Shown here in pieces: positions 43,540-52,107 of a stretch of 64,000 nt of DNA. The notes beneath the pieces are model-generated. The model saw only the letters and a list, made by a program, of their open reading frames with translations, ran no database searches and had not been told where the DNA came from. Made by a program: the position numbers and the translations under genes. Within the stretch, counting starts at the first letter, position 1, and every line of letters begins with the position of its first letter. Source of the stretch: Streptomyces sp. NBC_01241 (GTDB taxonomy: Bacteria; Actinomycetota; Actinomycetes; Streptomycetales; Streptomycetaceae); contig NZ_CP108494.1 of assembly GCF_041435435.1 (NCBI RefSeq), forward strand, positions 8,280,501-8,344,500, written 5' to 3'.

Positions 43540-45167
43540 GTGGGTGGTGTACGGGAGCTGGCCGCGCCCTTCGTGGCGCCCGGGCCTTGCGGGGTGGCGG
43601 TCCGGGACCGTCTCAAGCACCTCACGCCCCAGGACGAGATAGTCCTACGTGCGGTCGGTGAGCAGCAGGGCCGTCTGGCTTCCCGTGATCTCAGGGCCCG
43701 TTGTGCGGATGGTCTGGAGCACAGCGCGGACACCTGGGCGTCGCGTAAGCGGGACCTGACGCCGCTGTCGTCGTCGCGGATCGCGGGTGCGATCACCAAG
43801 GCCACCCGTGATCAGTGGGCGCTGGCACGCCGTTGCCAGGCCGCGCACATCCAGACGCTGGAGGCCGGGATCGGGATGCTGCGGCATCGCCTGTCCCTCC
43901 CCATCGGCGCGAGGGGCACCAAGCGGGCAGCCGGTGGCTACCGCTCCCAGGGTGAGTGGTTTCGCAAGTCCCGTCGTCTCGCGGCGTTGGAAGCGCGGCA
44001 TGCTGCCGCGGTCCGTGACCGGCAGGCCGGACGAGTCCGGGTCGTGCGGGGCGGCAAACGCCTTCTCAACACTCGCCACCACCTCGCCGACGCCCACCTC
44101 ACCGAGGAACAGTGGCGGGAACGCTGGGAGGCGGAGCGCTGGTTCATCGCCGCCGACGGCGAGTCAGGGAAACGGTTCGGGAACGAGACGATCCGCGTCA
44201 CCCCGGACGGCGAGGTCAGCATCAAACTGCCCGCCCCGCTCGCGCACCTGGCCAACGCCCCTCACGGCCGGTACACCCTCACCTCCACCGTGGCGTTCGC
44301 GCACCGGGGCACGGAGTGGGCCGACCGCATCGCCGCGAACCGGGCCGTGGCCTACCGAATCCACCTCGACACCGGACGTGGCCGCTGGTACCTCACCGCG
44401 TCCTGGCAACGCCCCGTCGTCCAGACCATCCCGCTGGCCACCGCCCGCGCCCGGGGCGTGATCGGCGTGGACACCAACGCTGATCATTTCGCCGCCTACC
44501 ACCTCGACCAGCATGGCTATCCGATCGGCAACCCGCACCGCTTCCCCTACGACCTGTCCGGCACCACCGCTCACCGCGACGCACAGATCCGCCACGCACT
44601 GACCCGCCTGCTCCACTGGGCCAAGCAGGCCGGTGTACCGCGATCGCCATCGAAGGCCTCGACTTCACCGCCGAGAAGACCCGCGAGAAACATGGCCGCA
44701 GGAAACGGTTCCGGCAGCTGATGTCCGGTATCCCGACCGGAAAGCTCAAGGCCCGGCTCGTCTCCATGGCAGCCGAACAGGGTTTGGCGATCGTCGCGGT
44801 CGATCCGGCCTACACCTCGATGTGGGGTGCCCAGCACTGGCAGAAACCACTGGCCACCCCGCACCGCAGAATGTCCCGTCACGATGCCGCCGGCATCGCG
44901 ATCGGACGACGCGCCCTCGGACACCCGGTCCGGCGTCGGACGGCACCGCCCCCACACGACCGGAGTGATCGTGCGGGGCATCGGACCGCCCAGGCCCCAC
45001 CAGGCACCCGAGGACGTGACGGAACCCGCCCACCCGCAACGGACCACGCCCCCAGAGACGTGTCGCCGAACGGGACGCGAAAGCGGGGACCGAGTGCATC
45101 CAACACCGTTCGGGATGCGCCCAGTACACATCAGTGGGTCCAGGACTCACTCATGCACACTGGCTAG
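43540..45167 (+). pseudogene. tnpB: TnpB-family (IS605-type) RNA-guided nuclease gene with a 1-nt deletion
   Basis: Start GTG 43540 with GGAGGGG upstream. The first frame reads VAVRDRLKHLTPQDEIVLRA and the RuvC I motif GVIGVDTNADHFAAYHLD, up to LTRLLHWAKQAGV. Near 44636 (GGTGTACCGCG) one base is missing relative to GTC ACC GCG, so the original frame is lost. The next frame resumes AIEGLDFTAEKTREKHGRRK (RuvC II Glu) and AVDPAYTSMWG, with RHDAAGIAIGRRALG (RuvC III Asp), and ends at TAG 45165. All catalytic residues survive across two frames. No tnpA is adjacent. The guide (omega) RNA would be expected at the 3' end. Confidence 0.82.
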
Positions 45168-45174
45168 GAACGGT

Positions 45175-45366
45175 GTGCGAACGCAGCGGTCCGATCGTCA
45201 GCCCCTGTTCGCCGCAGGTATCGAGCCGCACAGCCGTCGCACGCTCGCCGCGGTCGGCGCCCTGCTCCTGTGCGTGATGGCCGCCTCGCTCGCCGGGGTG
45301 GGGGCCGGTGACCATGACCTGCACCGAAGCGTGGAGATCGCCCAGGGGGAGCAGCCGGACGGCTGA
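45175..45366 (+). CDS. Possible small membrane protein or fragment
   Basis: The frame from GTG 45175 reads 63 residues: an Arg-rich start (TQRSDRQPLFAAGIEPHSRR), one hydrophobic helix (TLAAVGALLLCVMAASLAGV) and an acidic tail. It starts 8 nt past the tnpB remnant and there is no good ribosome site, so it may be the 3' part of a gene interrupted by that element. It has no family match I recognise. Confidence 0.35.
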   Translation: MRTQRSDRQPLFAAGIEPHSRRTLAAVGALLLCVMAASLAGVGAGDHDLHRSVEIAQGEQPDG

Positions 45367-45397
45367 GACCGGCAGCGGCCGCGCCGCCGTACGCCGC

Positions 45398-46096
45398 TCA
45401 GTTCGCCTTCGCCCACGCGTAACGGTGTTCGGGCCGGCCGGTGTCGCCGTACTTGAGACTGAGGCTGATCCGGCCCGCCCCCTCCAGATACTTGAGGTAT
45501 CGCTGCGCGGTGGAGCGGCTCAGCCCGGCCCGGGTGGCGACCTCATGCGCGGACAGCGGCTCGTCGGCCGCCGACAGGACATGGCGTATCACATCGGCCG
45601 TGGGCGCCGAGTGGCCCTTGGGCAGGGCCGCCGCGAGGCCGGACTCCGCGGTGCGAAGCGCGGCGAAGATCTGGTCGACCTGCTCCTGCCCCGCCTCGCC
45701 CCGACCGCCGCCCACGCCTTCCAGGGTGCGGCGCAGGGCCGCGTAGCTCTCCAGCTTCGACCGCAGACCGGTGAAGCTGAACGGCTTGACCAGGTACTGC
45801 AGGGCGCCGTACCGCATCGCGGTCCGGACGGTCGTCACGTCACGGGCCGCGGTCACCATGATCACATCGGCCGGGTGACCGAGCTGGCGAAGCCGTCGTA
45901 CCAGGGTCAGACCCGTCTCGTCCGGAAGATAGTGGTCGAGAAGGACCAGATCGACACGCTCGCGCTCCAGGAAGGCCAGCGCCTGCGCGGCGGTGTGCGC
46001 ACGCGAGACGACGCGGAAGCCGGGAACCCTGGCCACATACTCGGCGTTGATCTCGGCGACACGGAAATCGTCGTCCACCACCAGGACATCGATCAT
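45398..46096 (-). CDS. CitB/DcuR-family response regulator
   Basis: 232 residues. The receiver (1-120) has the DDD at 8-10, phospho-Asp in LVLLDHYLPDETG (Asp54) and Lys in LVKPF. A helix-turn-helix (about 175-230) follows, GLSRSTAQRYLKYLEGAGRI. This is the CitB type, which regulates carboxylate uptake and metabolism. Its start overlaps the histidine-kinase stop by 4 nt (ATGA). The cognate operon is probably the divergent ABC transporter at 47931. Confidence 0.93.
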   Translation of the reverse strand: MIDVLVVDDDFRVAEINAEYVARVPGFRVVSRAHTAAQALAFLERERVDLVLLDHYLPDETGLTLVRRLRQLGHPADVIMVTAARDVTTVRTAMRYGALQYLVKPFSFTGLRSKLESYAALRRTLEGVGGGRGEAGQEQVDQIFAALRTAESGLAAALPKGHSAPTADVIRHVLSAADEPLSAHEVATRAGLSRSTAQRYLKYLEGAGRISLSLKYGDTGRPEHRYAWAKAN

Positions 46097-47691
46097 CGCA
46101 ACTCTCCCACTTCGGTCGGCGGCCGGACGCCGAGTGCCTCGGGCAGAACGACGGTGAACACCGCGCCACCGCCGGCCCTGGCCGTGACGCGAGCCGCGCC
46201 ACCGTAGCGCTCGGCCAGCCGGCGCACCAGCGCCAGACCCAGACCGCGGCCGCGGTGCGCGGGGGACTCCTTGGTGGACCAGCCCTCGGTGAAGATGTGC
46301 TCGCGCATGCCGGGAGGTATCCCGGGACCGTTGTCGCTGACGCGCAGGACCGCGGTCGTCCCCTCGGCGAGCAGCTCGACCTCGATGAGCGAGGCGACGT
46401 CCAGCGCGTTGTCGATGAGATTGCCGAGGACCGTCACCAGATCGCGCGGGTCCACCACCACGTCCGGGAGCCGGGTGCCCGGCGAGACGCGCAGGGACGC
46501 GCCCCGCTCCGCCGCGATGGCCGACTTGCCCACCAACAGCGCCGACAGCAGCGGATCGTTGACACGCTCGGCAACCTGCTCCGCCGACGCCCGATGACCG
46601 CTGGTCACCTCCGCGACGAACTCCACCGCGGCTTCGTGCCGCCCGAGTTCGAGCAGCCCGAGCAGGGTGTGCAGCCGGTTGGCGTGCTCGTGGTCCTGGG
46701 CGCGCAGCGCGTCCAGCAGGCCGTGCGTGGAGTCCAGTTCACGGCCGAGAAGCTCCAGTTCGGTGCGGTCGCGCAGGGTGACGACGGCTCCGCCGTCACC
46801 GGTGGGCATCCGGTTGGCGATCAGCACGCGCCCGTTGCAGACGGTGATCAGGTTGGCTCCCTCGACCCGTCCCGCCAGTACCTCCGTCGTACGGCCGGGC
46901 GGCAGCACCTCGCCGAGTGCCCGCCCGACGGCGTCCTGGCCCAGCTCCAGCAGGCGCCGCGCCTCGTCGTTGAGCAGCCGGATCCGGCCCCGGGCGTCGA
47001 GGGCGAGAACGGCCTCGCGGATGCTGTGCAGCATGGCCTCCCGCTCGTCCAGCAACGCGGAGATGTCGGCGAACGCGAGCCCGTGCGTGCTGCGCTGCAG
47101 CCGCCGCGAGACGGCCAGGGCGGCCAGTACACCCACGGCGAGCGCCGCTCCGGAGTAGCGCAGCAGACCGGGAATGGCTTCGAGGAGCCGCGTGTGGACG
47201 CTGTCGTAGGCGATACCCACCGAGACCGCGCCCACGATGACGTGCCGACTGTTCCGCAGCGGGACCTTCGCGCGTGCCGAGCGGCCCAGGGTTCCGTTGT
47301 CGATCTGCATGATCTCCTGGCCGGACAGCGCCGTACTGGGGTCGGTCGAGACATGCTTGCCGATCTGCTCGGTCTCGGTATGCGACCAACGCACCCCGCG
47401 GGTGTCCATGACCACGATGTAGAGCGCTCCGGTGGCGTGCCGCATCCGCTCCGCCTCGGCCTGCACGGGTCCGGAGGGGCTGGGGTCGGTGCTCGTCAGA
47501 TTGCGTACCAGACCGGGTTCGGCGGCGGCGGTCTGGGCGATGGACAGCGCCTGGCGCATCGCCTGGTCGTCGAGCTGGTGGCTGAGGGGCGCGAGGAAAA
47601 GTCCGGTGACGAGCATGATCACGCCGGTGGTGATGGCCACCTGGGTGAGCAGGACCTGGGCGAAGACACGGCGGGGCCAGTGAATCCGCAT
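46093..47691 (-). CDS. CitA/DcuS-family sensor histidine kinase
   Basis: 532 residues from the ATG at 47691, which has GAGG about 9 nt upstream; a reading from 47841 lacks support. TM1 (about 9-31) and TM2 (about 165-190) flank an extracytoplasmic Cache/CitA-like domain (about 33-165, MDTRGVRWSHTETEQIGKHV). A PAS domain (about 205-310) follows. The SpoOB-type dimerisation helix has the phospho-His in LRAQDHEHANRLHTLLGLLE, and the ATPase domain carries NLIDNALDVA, DNGPGIPPGMREHIF and GRGLGLALVRRLAE. It senses a small ligand, carboxylate-like in characterised members. Confidence 0.93.
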   Translation of the reverse strand: MRIHWPRRVFAQVLLTQVAITTGVIMLVTGLFLAPLSHQLDDQAMRQALSIAQTAAAEPGLVRNLTSTDPSPSGPVQAEAERMRHATGALYIVVMDTRGVRWSHTETEQIGKHVSTDPSTALSGQEIMQIDNGTLGRSARAKVPLRNSRHVIVGAVSVGIAYDSVHTRLLEAIPGLLRYSGAALAVGVLAALAVSRRLQRSTHGLAFADISALLDEREAMLHSIREAVLALDARGRIRLLNDEARRLLELGQDAVGRALGEVLPPGRTTEVLAGRVEGANLITVCNGRVLIANRMPTGDGGAVVTLRDRTELELLGRELDSTHGLLDALRAQDHEHANRLHTLLGLLELGRHEAAVEFVAEVTSGHRASAEQVAERVNDPLLSALLVGKSAIAAERGASLRVSPGTRLPDVVVDPRDLVTVLGNLIDNALDVASLIEVELLAEGTTAVLRVSDNGPGIPPGMREHIFTEGWSTKESPAHRGRGLGLALVRRLAERYGGAARVTARAGGGAVFTVVLPEALGVRPPTEVGELR

Positions 47692-47713
47692 GTGCTTCGA
47701 CCTCTGCCTTCCG

Positions 47714-47749
47714 CCGGCCAGGAACCTGTGCTCCCGGCCAGGAACCTGA
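47714..47749. repeat. Direct repeat CCGGCCAGGAACCTG, two copies
   Basis: The 15-mer occurs at 47715-47729 and again at 47735-47749 in the leader between the divergent kinase and ABC transporter genes. The role is unknown; it could be a response-regulator site. Confidence 0.5.
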
Positions 47750-47930
47750 TGTTCCGTTTCGTCCTTGTGTGAACGCAACGTAAACGTCACCGACGCCGAT
47801 GACCAGTCTTCGTGTCGCATTCGTTGTCGCAGCGCGAGCAAAACGAGCAGAACCGCGGGTTATGGGCAGAAGCAGGAGTTGTGAGCGCAAGGGTGCCGAG
47901 GTCCGCGCGCCGCACTTAGCGTCCCGCTTC

Positions 47931-48746
47931 ATGAACAGCGATACGAGCCCCGCCATCGAGCTGCGGGGGGCGAGCAAAGCGTTCCGGACTCCGTCGGGGA
48001 CGCTCCACACCGCCGTACGAGATCTGGACCTCACGATCGGGCGCGGCGAATTCGTCGCCGTGGTCGGCCCCACCGGATGCGGCAAGTCGACCACGCTGAC
48101 CCTGGTCAGCGGTCTGGAAGAGCCCACCGAGGGCGAGGTGCTGGTCGGCGGCGAGCCGGTGCGCGGTATCGGCGACAAGGTCGGCTTCGTCTTCCAGCAG
48201 GACGCGGTCTTCCCCTGGCGGACCGTCCTTTCCAACGTGATGGCTGGGCCCCGCTTCCGCGGCGTGCCGAAGCCCGAGGCGAAGGAGCGGGCCAGGGAAT
48301 GGCTCGCCCGGGTCGGTCTTTCTGCCTTCGAGGACCGTTATCCCCACCAGTTGTCCGGCGGTCAGCGCAAGCGGGTCGCCCTCGCGGCCACTTTCGTCAA
48401 CGACCCCGAGATCCTGCTCATGGACGAACCCTTCTCCGCGCTCGACGTGCAGACCAGGGCCCTGATGTCGGACGAACTGCTGGAGCTGTGGGCCGGCACC
48501 GGCGCCTCCGTCGTCTTCGTCACCCATGACCTGGAGGAGTCCATCGCACTGGCCGACAAGGTCGTGGTGATGACCGCGGGACCGGCCACGATCAAGGAGG
48601 TCTTCGAGATCGACCTGCCCCGCCCCCGCAAGGTCGAGCAGGTGCGTCTGGAACCCCGGTTCATCGAGATCTACCGGGAGATCTGGTCCTCGCTCGGTGA
48701 AGAGGTCCGCATCACCCGCGAGAGGGGTGCGTTCAATGTCGCCTGA
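47931..48746 (+). CDS. ABC transporter ATPase, nitrate/sulfonate/taurine (SsuB) type
   Basis: 271 residues from ATG 47931; no good ribosome site precedes it, and a start further up (47799) is less likely because the family N-terminus begins here. Walker A is GPTGCGKS, the signature is LSGGQRKR and Walker B is ILLMDEPFSALD. The TSGAFNVA-like C-terminal region is short. It is divergent from the CitA/CitB genes and the first gene of a three-gene importer; the next permease overlaps its end by 11 nt. Confidence 0.92.
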   Translation: MNSDTSPAIELRGASKAFRTPSGTLHTAVRDLDLTIGRGEFVAVVGPTGCGKSTTLTLVSGLEEPTEGEVLVGGEPVRGIGDKVGFVFQQDAVFPWRTVLSNVMAGPRFRGVPKPEAKERAREWLARVGLSAFEDRYPHQLSGGQRKRVALAATFVNDPEILLMDEPFSALDVQTRALMSDELLELWAGTGASVVFVTHDLEESIALADKVVVMTAGPATIKEVFEIDLPRPRKVEQVRLEPRFIEIYREIWSSLGEEVRITRERGAFNVA

Positions 48747-49599
48747 AACCATCACCGCGAGCGCCCCCGTCACCAAGACCGAACGGACCCAAGCCAGGGC
48801 GCGGGCCGCCCGGAACCGCAAGTTCCTCGTGCTCGGGAGCCGGGTCGCGGTGCTCATCGCGGTCATCGGGCTGTGGGAGTGGCTGGCCCGCACCGCGGTC
48901 ATCGACCCGTTCAACTTCTCCATGCCGTCGAAGATCTGGGACCAGATCCGCACCTGGGTCGTCGACGGCACCGCCCAGGGTTCCTTGTGGGAGCAGATCT
49001 GGTACACGCTCTACGAGGCGTTGCTCGGCTGGGTCATCGGTGTGATCGCCGGTGTGCTGCTCGGAATCGCACTGGGACGCGTCCGGTTCGCCGCCGATGT
49101 CCTCGGCCCGTACATCAAGGTGCTCAACGCCCTGCCGCGTATCGTGCTCGCGCCGATCTTCCTCATCTGGTTCGGTCTCGGACCGGCCTCGAAGGTCGCC
49201 TCCGCGGTCGTCCTCGTGTTCTTCCCCGTCTTCTTCAATGCCTTCCAGGGAGCCAGGGAGGTCGACCGCAACCTCGTCGCCAACTCCCGCATCCTGGGTG
49301 CCAGCAATCGGCAGGTCACCCTTCAGGTGGTCATCCCCTCGGCCACGTCGTGGATCTTCACCAGCCTGCACGTGAGCTTCGGCTTCGCGCTCATCGGTGC
49401 CATCGTCGGTGAGTACATCGGTGCCACCAAGGGGCTCGGACTGCTGGTCGCCGCCTCCCAGGGCACGTTCAACGCCGCCGGTGTCTACGCCGCGATGGTC
49501 ATCCTCGCGATTGTCGCGCTGTTGGCCGAAGGCCTGTTGACCTTCCTTGAGAAGAGACTCTTCCGCTGGAAGCCGGACGAGGCCGACACCGCACGCTGA
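48736..49599 (+). CDS. ABC transporter permease, SsuC/TauC type
   Basis: 287 residues; ATG 48736 overlaps the ATPase gene by 11 nt. Six membrane segments are visible from about residue 40 (AVLIAVIGLWEWLART, LGWVIGVIAGVLLGIALG, NALPRIVLAPIFLIWFGLG). The EAA loop is NLVANSRILGASNRQVTLQV. It forms the channel for the NMT1/SsuA-like importer. Translational coupling to the ATPase is likely. Confidence 0.93.
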   Translation: MSPETITASAPVTKTERTQARARAARNRKFLVLGSRVAVLIAVIGLWEWLARTAVIDPFNFSMPSKIWDQIRTWVVDGTAQGSLWEQIWYTLYEALLGWVIGVIAGVLLGIALGRVRFAADVLGPYIKVLNALPRIVLAPIFLIWFGLGPASKVASAVVLVFFPVFFNAFQGAREVDRNLVANSRILGASNRQVTLQVVIPSATSWIFTSLHVSFGFALIGAIVGEYIGATKGLGLLVAASQGTFNAAGVYAAMVILAIVALLAEGLLTFLEKRLFRWKPDEADTAR

Positions 49600-49650
49600 C
49601 GCACCCGTCATCCGCACAACCGACTGTTACTTCACAAGGACGTGAATCAG

Positions 49651-50688
49651 ATGCGCAGATTTACCCGGATCTCGGCCGTTGCCGTCACCAGTGCACTCGC
49701 CCTGACCAGCCTCACCGCCTGTGGCGGCGACTCGACCTCGGCCTCCGGTGACAAGAACGACAAGGTCAAGATCATGGTCGGGGGCCTGGACAAGGTCATC
49801 TACCTGCCCGCGATGCTCACCGAGCGGCTCGGCTACTTCAAGGAGGAGGGGGTTTCGGTCCAGCTCCTCACCGAGCCCGCGGGCGTCCAGGCCGAGACGG
49901 CCCTGGTCTCCGGCGACGTCCAGGGCACAGTCGGCTTCTACGACCACACCCTCGACCTTCAGGTGAAGGGCAAGCAGGTCGAGTCGGTCGTCCAGTTCTC
50001 CCATGCTCCCGGCGAGGTCGAGATCGTCTCGAACCAGGCGGCGGGTGACCTCAAGTCGGCGAAGGACTTCAAGGGCAAGAAGCTCGGAGTGACGGGTCTC
50101 GGCTCCTCGACCGACTTCCTGACGAAGTACCTTGCCGTGAGCAACGACGTGAAGACCAGCGAATTCACGCCCGTGGCCGTCGGAGCGGGGCAGACGTTCA
50201 TCTCCGCACTTCAGCAGGGTTCCATCCAGGGCGGCATGACCACCGACCCGACCGTCGCCACCATCCTGGACAAGAAGCTCGGCAAGGTCCTCATCGACAT
50301 GCGGACCCCCGAGGGCTCCCAGCAGGCGCTCGGCGGCCCCTACCCGTCCTCGAGCCTCTACATGCAGACCGAGTGGGTCAACAGCCACAAGGAAACCGTC
50401 CAGAAGCTGGCCAACGCCTTCGTCAAGACGCTGAAGTGGATGTCCACGCACAGCGCCGACGAGATCGCCGCGAAGATGCCCGCCGACTACGCCCAGGGCG
50501 GCGGCAAGGACCTCTACGCACAGGCCATCAAGAGCACCCTGCCCATGTTCACCACGGACGGCGTCATGCCCGCGGACGGCCCCGCGACCGTCGAGCGGGT
50601 CCTGAAGGCCTTCAACCCGAACCTGAAGGACGCCAAGGTGGACCTCGACAAGACGTACACCACGGAGTTCGTCAAGAAGGCGAACTGA
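49651..50688 (+). CDS. NMT1/SsuA-type substrate-binding lipoprotein
   Basis: 345 residues from ATG 49651; a GTG three codons upstream (49642) is the other possible start, nearer to AAGGA. The lipobox is LTAC with Cys24. The fold has VKIMVGGLDKVIYLPAMLTE, GYFKEEGVSVQLL, TEPAGVQAETALVSGDVQG, typical of aliphatic-sulfonate, thiamine-precursor or aromatic-acid importers. The ligand cannot be called. The divergent CitA/CitB system suggests a carboxylate-like or related ligand. A hairpin at 50720-50789 ends the operon. Confidence 0.9.
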   Translation: MRRFTRISAVAVTSALALTSLTACGGDSTSASGDKNDKVKIMVGGLDKVIYLPAMLTERLGYFKEEGVSVQLLTEPAGVQAETALVSGDVQGTVGFYDHTLDLQVKGKQVESVVQFSHAPGEVEIVSNQAAGDLKSAKDFKGKKLGVTGLGSSTDFLTKYLAVSNDVKTSEFTPVAVGAGQTFISALQQGSIQGGMTTDPTVATILDKKLGKVLIDMRTPEGSQQALGGPYPSSSLYMQTEWVNSHKETVQKLANAFVKTLKWMSTHSADEIAAKMPADYAQGGGKDLYAQAIKSTLPMFTTDGVMPADGPATVERVLKAFNPNLKDAKVDLDKTYTTEFVKKAN

Positions 50689-50719
50689 CCCAGGGCGTCG
50701 ACGACGCCCGCGAACCCCC

Positions 50720-50789
50720 GACCGCGAAGCCCGGGCCCTGAACGACTCGTCACGTCCTGTGAGTTGTTCGAGGCCAGGGCTTCGCGGTC
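50720..50789. terminator. Long imperfect hairpin, terminator between convergent genes
   Basis: The outer 13 bp (50720-50732 with 50777-50789) are perfect and the interior pairs partly. It lies between the end of the binding protein gene and the convergent gene ending at 50803. Confidence 0.75.
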
Positions 50790-50802
50790 CGCGTTCATCG
50801 GC

Positions 50803-52107
50803 CTATTGCTTCCAGTTCGGAGGCTGGGCGGGGTCGAGCGTTCGCCACTGGGCGAGGACCTCGGGGTCCTGCGCGTCGAGCCAGTCGGTCAGTTCGCGGA
50901 AGGACACACAGCGCACCTCCTTGCGCGGGCAGACCTCGCGCATGGTCTCCTCGGCGGCATCCATGTAGATCCCGCCGTTCCAGTCCTCGAAGTGATTCCC
51001 GATGAACAGCGGCGCGCGGCTGCCGTGGAACACCCGCTCGAACCCGGCGGTGTAGGCGTTCCGTGCCTCCGTGCGCCACTTCTTGTACTGCGCGGGGTCG
51101 CCCTCGGTGCTGCCTTCCGACTGGTTGTAGAGGAAGTTGAAGTCCATGGACAGCACCTGGAAGTCCTTGCCGGGAAACGGCAGCATCTGCAACGGGAGGT
51201 TCCAGATGCCGTTCTTCTTCGCCGGCCAGATCTGGAAGTCCCCCGGGGAACTCGCGTCGTAACGCCATCCGAAGAGCTTGGTCGCGGGCAGCAGGGTCTT
51301 CTGGCCTTCGAGACAGGGAGCCCGCCCGCCGACGACTTCGCGCGTGGGGTCGAACGGCAGCGGATCGAGATCGGTGAAGCCCGTGTTGGTCTTCCAGTTC
51401 TGCACGAAGGAGTAGAACTGGTTGATCTCGCCGAGCCACTCCGGCGTACTCCAGTCCCCACCGCCCTTCTTGTCGCAGAAGTGGCCGTTGAAGTGCGACC
51501 CGATCTCGTTGCCCTCCCGCCAGGCGCCGCCGAGCTGTTCCAGCGTCATGCGGATGTGTTCACGCGTCGGGTACGAGATCGCCGCCTCTCCGGGCTTGTG
51601 CTGGGGCGGCTCGTAGAGGTTCCGCTTCTCCTTCGGGAGCAGGTAGATCCCGGTGAGGAAGAACGTCATGTGCGCATTGCTCTCCTTGGCCGCACGGCGG
51701 AAGCGCGAGAACATGTGGTCGTCCCCCTCGAGCGCGCCGTCCCAGGAGAACACCACGAACTGGGGTGGTTTCTCACCGGGCTTGAGCCGCACGGCCTTCG
51801 GCCGGTCCGGCTGCGGGCCGGTGTAGGACGTGGAGCCGTCTCCCAGAATCCTGACCTTTCCGTCCCACTGCTCCTCCTCCGTCTTCTTCCTGTCGCCCCC
51901 TCGATGCGCCCGGGCCGTGGGCGTCGGCGCGGCGACGGTGCTGGTGCCCTGCCGCGGGGTCCGGCTGTCCGACGAGTTGTCGGAGGCCAGCGGGATCAGC
52001 GCCGCGGAACCCGACGCCACCAGGCAGGCCGCGAGCCCGAGCACGATGCGGGGCGTCGAGCGGGCCCGTATGCGCTGAACGAGGGACACTGCTTCGGTAC
52101 GTGTCAC
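50803..52107 (-). CDS. Secreted polysaccharide deacetylase-like protein
   Basis: 434 residues. A basic start and one hydrophobic helix (IVLGLAACLVASGSAALIP, 21-40) look like a signal anchor, and a Thr/Pro/Arg-rich linker follows. The catalytic-like domain (about 110-430) has FVVFSWDGALEGDD in place of the usual FxFDDG, and GSHFNGHFC with the His-x3-His pattern of NodB-fold deacetylases. The metal Asp pair is uncertain. The start is a GTG overlapping the stop of the upstream PBP gene (GTGA), so the two are coupled and the protein probably acts on the cell wall or an exopolysaccharide. Confidence 0.72.
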   Translation of the reverse strand: MTRTEAVSLVQRIRARSTPRIVLGLAACLVASGSAALIPLASDNSSDSRTPRQGTSTVAAPTPTARAHRGGDRKKTEEEQWDGKVRILGDGSTSYTGPQPDRPKAVRLKPGEKPPQFVVFSWDGALEGDDHMFSRFRRAAKESNAHMTFFLTGIYLLPKEKRNLYEPPQHKPGEAAISYPTREHIRMTLEQLGGAWREGNEIGSHFNGHFCDKKGGGDWSTPEWLGEINQFYSFVQNWKTNTGFTDLDPLPFDPTREVVGGRAPCLEGQKTLLPATKLFGWRYDASSPGDFQIWPAKKNGIWNLPLQMLPFPGKDFQVLSMDFNFLYNQSEGSTEGDPAQYKKWRTEARNAYTAGFERVFHGSRAPLFIGNHFEDWNGGIYMDAAEETMREVCPRKEVRCVSFRELTDWLDAQDPEVLAQWRTLDPAQPPNWKQ

